Shown piece after piece: positions 1-13,151 of a stretch of 64,000 nucleotides of DNA. Each line of letters begins with the position of its first letter. Within the stretch, counting starts at the first letter, position 1. The notes beneath the pieces were generated by a model, which saw only the letters and a program-made list of their open reading frames with translations, did not search any database and was not told where the DNA came from. Origin of the DNA: Nannobrachium achirus (taxonomy: Eukaryota; Chordata; Actinopteri; Myctophiformes; Myctophidae); assembly GCA_963921795.1 (NCBI GenBank), contig OY997658.1, positions 54,775,476-54,839,475 on the forward strand, in the 5' to 3' direction. A program made the translations under genes and the position numbers.

Positions 1-554
1 TAGATGATAGTTATAATTTATATCATATCAATTATGGTTTTATATAAAGGCAAGCAAAGCTCAGAGCTTTGAGAATCAATGTCGGGGAATATCCATTTGG
101 AGCGCAACACTGCATGGAGAGCTGGTAGATGGCTATTTTCAATTGCCAACGTTTCAATATTTACAGATTGAATAGGGACACAATACAGTCATTGGTCATG
201 CTCTGCTTTCAAAGGAATGAGGAGATTTTTTTTGTTTTGTTTGAATCGCTTCATAATGACCAACTTACTTGACCAAGGCATGATTGAATAGACGGTGATG
301 CGTAATGCGCGGCGCGCCACACACAAAAAAACAGAGTTACAAGATATCAACGCATTGCGTCATGGCGTGTCGACAGCTTATACATCTGTTATTTTGGACA
401 CATGGTCATGGAGAGATTTGGAGACGGCAGCGCATCAACCCGACATTTCGGTGACTCCAGAACGCAAGTAGATTGCGGTTAATAATACCTATAGAATAAG
501 GCTACAAAACACTTCATAGACTATTTGATTTATTTCTGAGCTAGTAAGACACTT
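1..554. other. Unassigned intronic or intergenic DNA
   Basis: AT-rich sequence with a short GC-rich patch near 300-320. I see no gene, repeat border or long open frame. It lies upstream of the first exon in the window and is presumably intron of the cadherin gene. Confidence 0.5.
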
Positions 555-1223
555 TAGTCTAGTAGCCAGCCCATAGAACCCCATTGTAGACCCGGACATT
601 TTGAGTCCCCTAAAGTTTTATGTTAGAAATGTTGAGTATGGGTCCCCAGCATGTAAAAACCACCGGATGCTAACTTGTATATGTTGAGCAATTTTCATAA
701 TCAGCCGCTAGAGTTGGTGTCCCATTAACTTTACATTACAGGAAAAATAAGCAAAAAATTTATCTGCTTTAAGTAGCATATGAGGGGTCTAACTAGGGGT
801 ATTTTATGATTCTGAATCCATTGCAAGCATCCGTTTTGCACGAAAAACATTCCTTGGCGAAAAATCGGCCTTGGTTTAGTGATGAAAAGTGCAGAGTCAT
901 CACTTTTCACATGTTTCTGGGGTCCGTTTTAGCCCAAGGAATGTTTTTCATGCAAAACGGATGCTTGCAATGGATTCAGAATCATGAAATACCCCTAGTT
1001 AGACCCCTCATATGCTACTTAAAGCAGATTAATTTTTTGCTTATTTTTCCTGTAATGTAAAGTTAATGGGACACCAACTCTAGCGGCTGATTATGAAAAT
1101 TGCTCAACATATACAAGTTAGCATCCGGTGGTTTTTACATGCTGGGGACCCATACTCAACATTTCTAACATAAAACTTTAGGGGACTCAAAATGTCCGGG
1201 TTCACATTCTGGCTACTAGACTA
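555..1223. mobile_element. 669-bp near-perfect palindrome, probable foldback or MITE-type DNA element
   Basis: The left end TAGTCTAGTAGCCAG (555-569) is the exact reverse complement of the right end (1209-1223). The arms pair almost continuously through to about 890. A CTT follows the right end and precedes the left end, so a 3-bp target duplication is possible. The open frame at 806-1060 is formed by the hairpin arms and is not coding. I do not recognise the family. Confidence 0.8.
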
Positions 1224-1929
1224 CTTCATAGATGTTTCCTGAATCTAAAGAACAATCAATGACAACGGCTTTTAACAGAAATAGTGTTTTTATTAGGCTA
1301 TTAGGCAATGCAACAAATGCAAATGATCACGCATGGTTTAACCATATCCTATAAATAGCCAAACATTTCATTATGAAATGTAACAGTAGGTCTATAGTCT
1401 ATAAAGAAAAATATAGGCTGACAGCCTACCAAGACAATAAAAAAACTAGAGTAAAGGTGGGTTGGAGGTTAATGTTGATCGCCCGAGCTGCTTCAATTCC
1501 CAGACCCTATGGTCATTTCTCAAACAATTAGGCTACTCTTAGTCAAATTTGTATTTATTCTGTGAACTCTCTATTTATTTTCTTGTATGACATGTGTTAG
1601 TATAGGACGGGACCTATCTCCCTTAATTAGTCCCTTTCTATTTAGGCCTATGCTATCAATTAAACATCACGCCTGTGTAGTGTGGCTGTGGCGCTCTTTA
1701 TAAACTTTTGCAAGAAATATAACCCCGATTGCAATAACAGTGGTCAGTAGGCCTACATGCAGGCTATAGTGTTGTCTGTCAAAATATATTTTATTTCAAG
1801 ACTATAAAAAGGCTATATGGTCACCGCATATCCTATAGCCTATATGATTATGTGCCTATTCATATGTTTTTCAAACAAGCAAACACATAGAAATTACATA
1901 TAAAAAGAATAATAAGAAGTAGGCTAGGC
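1224..1929. other. Unassigned AT-rich DNA
   Basis: Low-complexity AT-rich sequence with many short TAGGCCTA words. No gene or bounded element is seen. Confidence 0.5.
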
Positions 1930-2010
1930 CTAGTGAAAATAGCCAATCTACAAGCAGCTCACAGCAAGTCGAGACACGTTGTGAGCTTGTAGATCTGCTG
2001 TTTTCACTAG
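1930..2010. repeat. Palindromic repeat P1 (ATCTACAAGCTCACAA family), copy 1
   Basis: An 81-bp palindrome that begins CTAGTGAAAATAGC and ends GCTGTTTTCACTAG. The core half-site is ATCTACAAG..GCTCACA, answered by TGTGAGCTTGTAGAT. It is one of about 13 copies or part copies in the window. Confidence 0.85.
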
Positions 2011-2392
2011 TTTGGGTCCCGGCCAGGAAAACGTCTAATCAATTGATGTCGGATATAAATTGCGTCTGCTAACACGGTAACCGGACAATATTTAGGTGGT
2101 TGTCAGAAAGAAACGTTCATGCACGCACCGTGGCGCACGCACTGTAAGTCACCCAGATACATCTCTCGTTCTTTTGATTGAATACTTTAATAGCAGTTTG
2201 CATATAAGAATCACAGGGACAGGGCAGTATTACTATATGTCACGTTCATGTTAATGTGTTATGGTTACGTTATGGTATAAAGGCTCCGTCTGGACTCGAT
2301 CTTAATGTCCGGTGTGTGTGGTTTACTATGATTGGCGGAGCGTATCATTTTCTGTCGCCGCGACCTCGACAAACACGCGATGGCCTAGACCC

Positions 2393-2467
2393 TGTGGCTG
2401 CCTAGTGTAGTGGTCAGGGCATTTGCCTTTCATGCAGAAGATTGTTGGATTGAATCCTGCCTGGGGT
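2393..2467 (+). repeat. tRNA-like segment, probably the head of a decayed SINE
   Basis: TAGTGTAGTGGTC resembles an RNA polymerase III A box and GGATTGAATCC resembles a B box, at tRNA-like spacing. An anticodon-type stem with a 7-base loop (CTTTCAT) can be drawn. The T stem has a mismatch and the acceptor stem does not close, so it is not called as a tRNA gene. Confidence 0.35.
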
Positions 2468-2769
2468 TTATATAAGCATAATACCATGACATTTTGTAGA
2501 CTTTACAGTTTGTGGGCTTGTAAGGCTCCTGCCCTATGAGATTCATAGCCTGGCCGATTCATATGGTCTTCATAGCTCAGCAAGGCTTACTATGTACATC
2601 ATCAAACTGTCCAGGTGCATAGTATCACAGTATTTTTTATGTCTGTTGCATATAGGCCTACAGTCTTTTGCATACATGTTGTGTAGAGGCCAATTTGTGC
2701 TTTTACCTATAACCACCGATTAGTGTAAAACTTTGTATGCACACTTCCCAGAGGCCAAGGAAAAACCTG

Positions 2770-3260
2770 TGCCCTGCATTTTTCACATCTGCCATTTATA
2801 GCGCCACCAGAAGGCCGACTTACAGTATGTAAAACACATTCTTCGATATTACTCCTTCAGATTTTATCCGAAAATCACAAAATCAGTACACAGTATCTCT
2901 ACAGTGATGTAATCATGACAGATTTGTCAGATATCATATTCTATCTAATTGGCTAACATTGAATTCCAAGGTTTGCAGGATTGCTCCTTTTTGAACAAAA
3001 TGTCTCAAACGCAGCCTGCTATGTGTGTGAGATTTTGCACACACATTCCCACTAGGCCAAGGAACAGATGCCACCCTTCTCACATTGGCCTGTTATAGCG
3101 CACCAGCGGGTACATTTTTGCAAAACACATTTTTGGAACAAAATGCTTCAAATCCCGCATGCAGCGTCCGATTGCCGTGAAAGGCCCAAGAACACGTGGC
3201 ACCCTTTTCACTTTGGCCTATTATAGAGTCACCACTAGGCCAAAAAAAAAACTACCTGAC
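2770..3260. repeat. Dispersed repeat with TATAGCGCCACC modules
   Basis: Three modules containing TTATAGCGCCACC or a close variant lie near 2798, 3095 and 3222. Each is followed by an ACACATTTTTGGA-like stretch. The first module is related to the sequence at 59575-59765, and the short word recurs at 7385 and 7535. The repeat has no visible borders. Confidence 0.55.
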
Positions 3261-3907
3261 CTGCCGGAGTCCTGTTCGGAAGAACACTGCTTCTAGTTTT
3301 TCTTTGATGTCTTCTTTGCTTTCCCTTGATGCCTTTTTGCTTTCCTGCTTTTTATGCCTTGGCCACTTTATCGCTGCTTGCAGCTATATTTTGATTTAAT
3401 ATACTGAGATGATCAGGTACAAAGTTACTTGCCATTAATATGAAGCGGGATGCCATTCTGTACCACAAATAGATGGATCCCTAGAGCTATTTAGAGGTAC
3501 AGCGCTCACATAGACTTCTGTTGTAAGCAGAGACTATTTGCACAGAATATGTGTCTGTGTGCTTGGACTCGGGAGATAACAAGAACAAGAAGAATGCATA
3601 AGTAATGTGATGGCGGCACAGTGCGGCAAAATCAATAGTGTTATGAATCTTTCAATGGGTTTGGGTGGATGTCCTCTGCTCTAATCCACACACCTTTTGC
3701 AAGTGTGCTACACACAAGTGTGTAAATGGATTGAGCGTCCCTACTGGGAGTACAACATAATACAACTTTAATTTATAAAGACAAAGAGCCCTCTTCCATT
3801 AAAATATAAACATAACATTAATAATAATTGACCAAACAATTCATCAATGTCGGTCATATTTCAGCAGCGGCTGAATGCATACAGTATAGGGGAAAAACTC
3901 TTTGCCG

Positions 3908-3909
<2 letters not shown>

Positions 3910-3959
<50 letters not shown>

Positions 3960-4113
3960 ATGGACTGACGGAGGAAAGGCTCATTCTGACTTTAGAAAAC
4001 TACACCGCAGTGAGTTGCTACTCACCTAAAACTGGAGTATGCATGCCATAACACAACAATCCTACATGCTGTGCACGTGTGAGTGGATGGATGTGCATGT
4101 GCTTGTGCGCATG

Positions 4114-4183
<70 letters not shown>

Positions 4184-4202
4184 TGTGTGTGTGGTGTGTG
4201 TG
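3910..4202. repeat. (GA)n and (GT)n microsatellites
   Basis: (GA)n lies at 3910-3955 and (GT)n at 4115-4202, with unique sequence between. Open frames over these tracts are repeat-driven and not coding. Confidence 0.95.
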
Positions 4203-4541
4203 TTGATATGTGCCTTGTTTAATTCGGGACGGTGCGGTGAAGTTAATTGCGTTGCAGCGATGACTTGATGATTCAATGTGAACATGTGTCTTAACTTGGC
4301 GTGCATCAGTGATGTTCTTTGTCTGTAACACTTTCAGTGTGTCAGGGCCTGTCAGTACAAATGGACACGGGTGAAGTTCATGGGCAATTAACACAGGATT
4401 GGACTGGAGCAGGGGTGGGCTGACCGTGGGCAGCATCTTCTTCCAGGGGGCCATACTAAAGTGTCAGGCTCAAGAAACTTGAAATACATAGTGCTGAATG
4501 TTAAAACTGCATGGATTTGGTAAACATGACAGACTACTTTT

Positions 4542-5565
4542 TATTGCGACCGAAGGTCGCATTTACCCTGAAAAACCTTGTCGCTTGAGTGACCTTCTGT
4601 ACAGGAAGTGATGTCAGTGTGATGTCAGTGAGTCGTGACATCACTTCCTGTACGGGGCGGCTACACAAGACTAAGAAAGAAAAAAAAAGAGAAGGATACA
4701 CAAGACTAAGAAAGACAAAAAAAGAGAAGAATAAAAAAGAAAAAAAGGAGGAGGATAAAGATACCAAAAGGAGAGAGAAGAAAGGGTGGATGAGGTACAA
4801 TGTGCGGTATCCTCCTCCGATGAAAGAATGTCCATCCACCTGGAGAAAAGAAAATGTAATAAGGAGGTGGCAACGGGGCGGCCAGATAAAGTTATTAGGC
4901 CTGGATCCGACGCACAGGATTCCAGAAGTGTAGCGCTTATTCGCTCTTGTATCAAACCGGTACTTGAAACGTTCTTAGAATTTTACATATTTTCGAAAGT
5001 AAAAATGGGGGCGGCCGGCGGCTGTGTTAAGAACGTTTCGTTGTCAAGCTCAACGTTGGGCATTTGGACCTATACATTGAGAAATGGAGAAAACCTGTTT
5101 GGCCTAAACATGGAGATGTGGAGAACACTATATATGGAGATAGTCCAGTCCATTATGTCATATGGGACTACCGTCATAGACAGTAGCCATTGTTAGGCCG
5201 GCTGTCTGTCTGACTGTCTGTACAGGAAATGATGTCACATGACATACTTTTTATGCCCATATATGAGTCATTCTGTACCACATCTCCATGTTTAGGCAAA
5301 CTCCACACAGAAAGGCCCTATCGCCAACCCCACCTAGGGTGTGGGCGATAGGGCCTTTCTGTGTGGAGTTTGCATGTTCTCCCTGTCTCCTAGGGTTGAT
5401 ACCCTCACAAAAACATGAACAAACTCCCCCCAGAATGACAACAACTAGAATCGTCAGAGAAACGCTGTGGTTGGCCAGATGGTCAAGAATTGGCGCGACC
5501 TCGCCTTTAGGGCGAGGTCGCATGTCACCCTGAGGTCGCATGTCACCCTCAGGTGTCTTACTAGT
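4542..5565. mobile_element. About 1-kb non-autonomous element with GCGACC..GGTCGC end hairpin, copy 1
   Basis: One end carries TTGCGACCGAAGGTCGCAT followed by repeats of GACATCACTTCCTGTAC. The other end carries GGCGCGACCTCGCC..CACCCTCAGGTGTCTTACTAGT. Both end modules recur in the opposite orientation at 40731-41725. Inside is a 28-bp-arm hairpin (5298-5325 with 5344-5371) and a purine-rich tract at 4673-4790. The purine tract explains the long open frames there. Confidence 0.6.
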
Positions 5566-6087
5566 TTTATATATATATATAGTTTATATTCCCCATTCAG
5601 AATTCCCATAGGCTTGTTTAATATAGCGTCAAATAAGAACTGTGTTCCAAAAAATAAACAATTGTAACCGGCGGTGGATGGATATGAAGCTTCAACTGAC
5701 GGTGAGAAAACGCCAATGTTATGGTCTCCAAATTAGTTACATTTTCACCAGAAAGAGACTGTATCAATTCCAAATATGAATGACTGACTGTCGTAAAAGA
5801 TACAGCGTCACCTCCCTGACAATATCGCCAGAAAAGTTTGTTTATGGCAGCAGCTACATGCTCCAAATGATTCCATCCACCCACCAAACTGGCTGGGTGG
5901 ATTACTACAAATGTACTAAGCAGCGGTGATAAGCGGTGAGGTGGTCACCTTAGGCTGAGGCGGGGTCAACCATAACCAAACATCAAAGGACTATCAATAA
6001 GGAACTTCAGGTGGATAAGTGAGTTCGGTGTGTGGCTGGATTAATCTGGAGCATGTAGCTGAGAGATTGAGAGACAGACAGACAGAC

Positions 6088-6118
<31 letters not shown>

Positions 6119-7285
6119 AAGAGAGCTGCCTTTTCTTCAATTCAAGGCCTCTCTCTCTTGCATGCTACCTTTCAAGAAGAAACACATGATCAATAGTGTC
6201 ACAGGAATGTCACACGTTGAGCATGTGCAATACATGCTGTCTGAAGGCAAATGGTACCAACCGTCTTTTAAGCGATTTCTCGGGCACAATCAAGTTGTGA
6301 AGAAATCAGGACGAGTCAGTGCGCACTCCCGTCACTCAGTTGTTACTTTGTTTGGTGTAAGCCGGTAGTTAGAGCCGACTTCACCCAGACATGATGGTTC
6401 TGATTCTGAACATATCAAATACGTTCAAAGATAATAAGACAATGCTGTCAAGGCTGAGAAAGCTGCTATCTTTTGCAAGTTTTGGGGGGGATATGTTTCC
6501 AAAATATCTTAAAAACAATGACATGTTGTTATCCAGTATTTCTTATTTCTGTAATTACTTTGTTTTGTCAGGCACAAAGAAGGACTTCTGGCTCCAGTTT
6601 GTTTATATTCTGTCAGTGCTAACCATTAAAACAACGTTGACGTTCCCAATATATACAGTATAGTCACCCTCCACGAACCTTAGATCCATGGTACTATATA
6701 GCGCCTGCCAATATGAAAGTCTCTTTGTATGATCCGCTTGTGGCCCTTTTCCATTAATGTGGTTTTGCACTCAGCTTTCCTACTGACATGCATCAATATG
6801 CCTGCCCGCTCTCCCTAAGAAAGACTGTCATGTAAATTGCAGTGGGTTTATATCGCTTCATAGAAGAAATGTTAATCTTTGAGATTCTGTTTGGTCTGTC
6901 TGGTGTGTTAAGATTATCTCCCAGGACCAGATTTTCCCAGTCCTTCTTATCCCATATTGTAAAGCAAAGATTGTCATAGTTGGCGCTACCAGAGGCACCA
7001 AGGGGGCAAATGGAAAGGAGAGGAAGATGGTAAAAAGAAGAAGAAAAAGGGGTTGTAAAGGACCGGTTGTAAAGGACTGGTGTCTGGCTCAAGCACCTAG
7101 TCACGGCCATTAAAAGTGATACATTACCGTATGCTGCAATCTCAGGGCAATCTCAGGCCAATCAGTATCCCTTGAATACGATGATTTAAGTAAACAGTCT
7201 GAGCTTCGATAAAACTAGAAAAGTGTACCCCTCTGAGGGCAGATCCCCATCATTTCAGGTTGCCTTACTCACAGGAGTGAAAAAA
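5566..7285. other. Unassigned DNA with a (GACA)n tract
   Basis: Apart from a GACA/CAGA microsatellite at 6072-6118, I see no bounded element or gene. The open frames here are short and show no family resemblance. Confidence 0.5.
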
Positions 7286-7289
7286 TAAT

Positions 7290-7790
7290 CACCACCGGGC
7301 CGGCCTGGTGGAGAGAACAACAACAGTAACAACTAGAAGCAGTGCTCTTCCGAGCACAGGTCTCCACCAGGCCACACAAATCGGCCTGTTATAGCGCCAC
7401 CATGAGGCTGATTTAAAAAATGTGGGGCAGAGGTTCTGAATTAGCATCCAGGGAGTGTGTGTGCTCAGTTTGGCAGCGATCGGGCCAACGGCGCCGGAGA
7501 TTAGCTGGTAACAACCAGGCCACACAAATCGGCCTGTTATAGCGCCACCATGAGGCTGATTTGAAAAATGTGGGGCAGAGGTTCTAGATTGGCATCCAGG
7601 GAGTGTGTGTGCTCAGTTTGGCAGCGATCGGGCCAACGGTGACTGAGATTAGCTGCTCACAAACTGCGAGGACGCACAGACGCACGCACGGACGCACGGA
7701 CGCACGGACGCACGGACGGACGGACGGACGGACGGAGGGGAAAACATACTCTCCCTCAGCCTTCGGCTGGTGGAGACAATAACAACAAGT
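7290..7790. repeat. Tandem repeat module with GGCCTGTTATAGCGCCACC and a (GGACGCAC)n tail
   Basis: A roughly 150-bp unit starting ACCAGGCCACACAAATCGGC occurs twice, at about 7367 and 7517. Each unit carries GTGTGTGTGCTCAGTTTGGCAGCGATC. The second unit runs into a GGACGCAC/GGAC array at about 7680-7736 and ends with CAGCCTTCGGCTGGTGGAGA, which is the reverse complement of the start (CCTGGTGGAGAG) in part. A diverged relative lies at 55480-55725. Confidence 0.65.
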
Positions 7791-8690
7791 AATGTTAGGG
7801 GGTAGAATTGATGTTGCTATTGAAGCCATTTGAAAAGACGCAGAAGAATATAATAATTTGAAACGCAAAAGGACATTCCTGCCAGTGTCTGGCTATTCAA
7901 AAACCCACATTCTACTGAAATAAGAAATTCTACAGTATATTGGAGTTCAGTGTCAAAATCTGTGATATATTGCATTCACTGATTGGTTGGTTTGAGAATG
8001 AATTATTCGCTGAGGACCACACCTATCACGGTAAAAGGCTGCATGGATTGAAGCAAAAAGGACATTCAGGCTGAATGTCAGGCTAGGCACACATAATGAA
8101 AATAAGAGCTACTTCTAACATGAACTCTTTCACACCAATCACCCCCCATAATGTTGTGAGTTTGCACGTAATTATGTGTAGCGTATTACGTGTATGTGAG
8201 GTGTACATGCATGCACTATGTGGGTGATGTAGTGATGTGTCAAGCAGTTGATCAAATTACCGGTATATGTAAGGCACTGAACGTTGTATGTGCCTTGTTT
8301 GTTCCCACCATCACCACCCCATTACCACCAGTATAGACCCTGCTTTCCCTAAGGGCTCGGTTTTCCCCTGGGGGGTTGTTATAGATGTAAAAGTGTATCT
8401 CTCCTGCTCTTAAATTGTTGTATTCTAAAGTGCTGAGCAGGGAATAATAGCCTATATCAGAGCCTGAACGCCAATATCAAAATATAATATTCACACTTGC
8501 ATTTACATTTTATGAATACATTCTCAATCTATTTGTGAGTTATCTGATTGAACTTTTATTTCCACTGGTCATCAATGTTGCTACTATTATTAAATAGTTA
8601 GATGTTGCACTTAATTATCGCCTTTATCTGAAGCGCTGATCCATTACATACACCCATTCGCCCACAATCACACATTGATGGTGGAGGAAA
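7791..8690. other. Unassigned DNA
   Basis: No gene seen. At 8610-8690 a short piece resembles the common fish repeat with ATAGCGCCTTT and ACCCATTCGCCCA words, which runs into the following CA tract. Confidence 0.45.
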
Positions 8691-8691
8691 C

Positions 8692-8708
8692 ACACACACA
8701 CACACGCG

Positions 8709-8743
<35 letters not shown>

Positions 8744-8744
8744 A

Positions 8745-8808
<64 letters not shown>
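8692..8808. repeat. (CA)n microsatellite
   Basis: About 115 bp of CA with a few CG and CATA interruptions. Confidence 0.97.
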
Positions 8809-8810
<2 letters not shown>

Positions 8811-11800
8811 TCAACTAATCCGCCCGCCCCGCAACACGCATTTAAAAGAAAGATGGTATATCATCTCCACAATAGCTCATCTTTATATACGGCTCTTCTA
8901 AGTACCCAAAGTCGCTTTACAGAAAGGTTTACAGTAGCACAATATTGTCATGGGCTAAATAAACAAACGTGTTGTTCAAATTGGGGTTTAGCCTAAAATA
9001 CATTCATTCAAAGACATTCATTCTCTCCAAATCGCGGGGGCATCATCGGGGTAAGAATGGGGTTTCAGGTTTTATGTCAATCATATTTATACAGCGCCTT
9101 GCACTCCAAACAGACAGCAAAAGACGGACAATATTAAATCCTGTTGGTTATTGATTAATCACCAGATTGGAGAGATGGGAGTGACCCGAGGCGAGCGTGG
9201 TTGGTTCATTCAGTCAAAAAATCCATCTCACTTGCGAAAGTTGTGTTTCAAATCGTATCTGTTGACTGGCTGGTTATATAACTTAACCGACACAAAGTAT
9301 GTATAAACGGACTTGTGTGGATGACAGAGACATACAGTATAAGTGAAATCCTGATCAGCGACACGCGCTGAATTGTTTGTGCTTTCTTCTCTGCTGTGCT
9401 CACGTAACGTGTCAAATGTTGGCAAAATGTGGTTTGCGGCCCCAACAGGAGCGGAATTGGGACGGTCCTCGCACCAATGAGCGGAGGAGAAACCTCGCTT
9501 CTCTCTGGCGCATTTTAAACTCGCTCGCTCGTGCTCGTATTCAAAACGTTGTATTCTTATTCTTATAGGCCTACTCTTATTAACTCTCCTACTGCCAGAT
9601 TATTTATTTATTTATTGGGTCTGGTGCCATCAAAAATCGGCTTACCTTTGCGACGTTATAGTAGATAGATAGACATTTATTTATTTTATTTATTTTTTAT
9701 TGTGCAATAGTGCACTTTGGTCTGCCAGGCAGCAGAGGGCGGCGTCATGCGAGAATGAATGTGAATTTGCCTGTTATGTGTTGCCGTGCATTCAGACCAG
9801 TCACTGGCCACAGAGCCTCACAGCCAGAGGAAATAAACAAGGAAGTGAATTGGTCTCCGTTGATGTTAACGCATAATGGATTTTTTACACCATCACCGCG
9901 GAAAATGTGTTTACAGTACACGGCGGCGCGACCCCTCATCAGCTTCAACAAGGTAAACGAACGAACGAACGAACGCGAACGAGCGCCGTATTGGCGCGGA
10001 GGTCTCTTGAGAATTGGGGCGAACAGGAACGTCCAAAGCAGTATAAGAGTTAAGAATAAAAGGCAAATAAGAACAGGTAATTATTCGTATTTATGTTTTG
10101 CACATGAGAGTGGTGATAACCCGCCCGCCCGCCGCCCGTCAATTTAGTCTGAAACCTTGACCCACCTGCCGCATTGCAGGCGGGTTGGCGGGTGGGTGGG
10201 GGCACCGGGTCGGCCCGCTCATCACTACTGCACTGCAGTAGGTGAGTATGAGGTGTGATGTCATGGCCTCACACATGCATGCACGCACGCACACAGCATG
10301 TGGGTGAGGGACTGATAAACAGACAGGCATGTTTCTCTCCCATCATGCTAGTTGATGCTAGTTGTTAGATGCTAGGCCTGCGGGCCACCTACTGGAGATT
10401 CCAGAAGTTCATGTTATCATCATCAATGTATCCTATTCTTTAATGGCTTGATAGATTACAGCTACGTGATTACAGCTACGTGAGAGTGTAGCGTAGTGTT
10501 GACTTTGACAAGATTGGTGCCTGTTGGTGTGCAAGGTCATTTTCCAGTGGCAGAAATCTTTCTTTTTTTTTTTTTTTTGTCAGAAGAAAAATAAAACAGT
10601 TTTGAAAAGGGCATTAAGTTGCGTGGCCTCTGCAATAAGTCAACTTAGGACAGTAGTTCAAGAGAGGGATTGAAACCGATGGCAGGTGATGAAAGTGGTT
10701 GCAGACAAGCTGCGGGTACGAATAAGATTAGGGCCCTAATAGAAAGATGATCTGCCGTATACCCTGAGCATAGTGAAAAGACATCAATGGGTTCCACACA
10801 GGCATTTGATTCCCATCTGAAGAGATCTGAAGTACTGTAGCTACAGTGTACTGGGCTGAAGCTCTTCTAATGGGCTCTAGGAAATCTGTTTGGAGAATAA
10901 TGTGTTCATACTCTGTATAGGCACATTTCCAGTAAGGCTTTAATATGGTGCTCCTGTTGGAAAAGTATTTCAAAAAAGAAATGAATTACGGCGGTTGAAC
11001 ACTTTAGCTGAAGTGCATTGTGGGCTATTGCAGTCACTTTGTAAGTACATTAGCAGTATATTGTGAGTGAACTGAAAAGGATACTTTACATGATCAATCT
11101 CTTTGGTCGTCAGTCTGTTGTGAGACATTTACCAATAGGCTACACAATCTAAGTAGATCTCTAGTGCTATAGAAATGGTTTTCAAAATGTTTGTGCCCAA
11201 GGCACTCAACTCAAAGTAAACGTTATTTATAAAGCACCGTTACAACGACCAATGGCAATGGAATAAGGACTTCAGTTTTCTTTCCAGCAGCCATGTCAAT
11301 GCATTTGAATTTCTATATAGCATGGCTTCCTAATAGAACATTATAATAAGGTCTTGGTGGTAGACTCAAAATGATAGTTCATCCAGTTCATATGTTATAC
11401 AGTACCACAGGGTTAAACAAATCACTGTTCCTGCTCTTAGTCAAGTGGATATAATGTTCTATAATGCCATGGCCACATGCTGTGGCTCACTGCAGGGATC
11501 CAATCACAGTGCCCGCTCTCAACAAAGGATGTACAGAATTAAACGCTGTACCCTGGAATCTGTCATGACTGAGTTGTGTTTGAACCCAAATGCAACCACT
11601 CAGGAGACAGGAAACGGGTTAAGGCCTTGCGAGGTGTTTTAATGTCCAAAAACAACACAAAGAACTGAAATATGTAGAGATATAGATATATAAGTCTACA
11701 AAATATACATATACAATAGTGCCACAAATGTATCTGTATATATGTAGACACTATATGATATAAAACTACCGTATACTTTACTCTTAAATATATATGGATA

Positions 11801-12299
11801 CATACATTGTGGAGGTGAAACCGTAAAAGAATCAGTCACAATGGAGACACAATGCATGTTACAGTTAGATTGGGTAACTCAGTTAGATCGTGGTAAGATC
11901 ACTTGTTTTGTCGTTCACCACACACCCCTACTGCCACCTGGATCAATTCACTTTGATAGTCTCTTACTCTCTTATCAGTGCACCTGTGTAATTCTGCGTA
12001 TTCACCATGAGATGGCGACAACAGTCATGCACTTGTGTAGTCGCTGACGTCACTCGTTTGCGACCCCTCTTTCTTTGTTTATCTACTAGCCTAGCTCAGC
12101 TGTGTTTAGCCATTAGCTTACTATGCCTAACTCTAACAACGATTGTTGTTGGACTGCTTACCTCACTCACGGCAGGTCTACTTCACTCAGTGTTTCCCCT
12201 ATAGCAATTAAGGAGAGTGTAGTTTGTGATTGTCTGTGGCTAGTGGCTACGGTACATGTGCAGTTTGTGTCTGTTAGCAAGCAGCCTAGCCTACATAAC
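8809..12299. other. Long stretch without a recognised gene
   Basis: It contains a poly-T run near 10560, short AACG repeats near 9955-9975 and GCAC repeats near 10280. The open frame at 9710-10147 has no recognisable domain and crosses the AACG repeats, so I do not call it. No transposon border was seen. Confidence 0.45.
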
Positions 12300-12475
12300 A
12301 ACATGCAGTTGCCAGGTCTGATAATATAAGCCATGTTGTGCTAGGTTTGAGGAAATAACATGCAGTGTTGCCAGGTCTGACTATTATAAGCCATATTGGG
12401 CTTTCATTTCTGTAAAGTTGCTTGTAAATAATGGTGGTTGTGAGCTTGTAGATCAGCTATTTTCAAATAGGGGAC
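12300..12475. repeat. Repeat with TTGCCAGGTCTG units joined to a half copy of palindrome P1
   Basis: ATGCAG..TTGCCAGGTCTG..ATAAGCCAT occurs twice (about 12303 and 12360). It continues into GTAAAGTTGCTTGTAAAT and then the P1 half palindrome GTGAGCTTGTAGATCAGCTA (12440-12459). The first part belongs to the same family as the foldback at 23132-23276. Confidence 0.6.
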
Positions 12476-12937
12476 GTATTTAGGTTTAAAGTGCTCATGT
12501 GGCCTGAAACAGAACTTAGGTTAATTACTTAAGCTTGAAAAGCCAAATACTATTTATTTCTGTGTGTAAATAAAGCCCTTTGAAACTGAATATGATGGCA
12601 AATGTTGATAATTATAAAAGGAAAATCAAAAGACACCCGACCCGACGCCAAAAACCTGTAAAAATGTCTGCGTCTCTTCCCCCACTCCTTCAGCTTCTGC
12701 CTAGGGGAAACACTGTCACTCCACTATTGTTTCTAGAGATGGCTTCGGGACAATGTCTGTTCTTTGTTGTTATGTCTGTTTATGTAATACCAAGGACCAC
12801 AATGGAAATAAGTCTCTGACTTTATAGTGTTTTCGCATCCTTGACGTGTTATTTCAGTGAACGTATTGTATTGCGTGGGGACGCTACGCTACAGTATTGT
12901 ATTGTACTAGTATTTATCTTTTTTGGCATAACGTTCA

Positions 12938-12938
<1 letters not shown>

Positions 12939-12978
<40 letters not shown>
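12939..12978. repeat. (AATC)n microsatellite
   Basis: Ten copies of AATC, about 170 bp upstream of the first cadherin exon in the window. Confidence 0.97.
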
Positions 12979-12981
<3 letters not shown>

Positions 12982-13151
12982 CATCTAAACATCATTGGTT
13001 AAAAAAAGGCTCATGGCAAGATTTACTTTCATTCTACTCTGTACTGTCCACTATTGTTTTATATGATTCTTGAGTAAAAGAAACCAAGCAAACCTAATGG
13101 TGAGAACAGCAACATACGGTGGAATAATTATTCTGCTCTTTTCATTTGCAG

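Noticed and set aside
806-1060. 84-codon open frame
   Set aside because: It lies wholly in the arms of the 669-bp palindrome and has no family resemblance.
2393-2467. A tRNA gene
   Set aside because: A- and B-box-like words are present, but the T stem has a mismatch and the acceptor stem does not close. A SINE head is more likely.
4022-4454. Open frames over GT/CA, GA/CT and GCAC tracts, here and at 8598-8809, 15734-16369, 17795-18059, 21124-21397, 27118-27523, 28243-28519, 44227-44612 and others
   Set aside because: The proteins are simple dipeptide or tetrapeptide repeats produced by microsatellites, and no domain or splice context supports coding.
1-13151. The preceding EC1 exon (295 bp)
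   Set aside because: No sequence with the DINDNEP-type linker or EC1 tryptophan motif was seen upstream.
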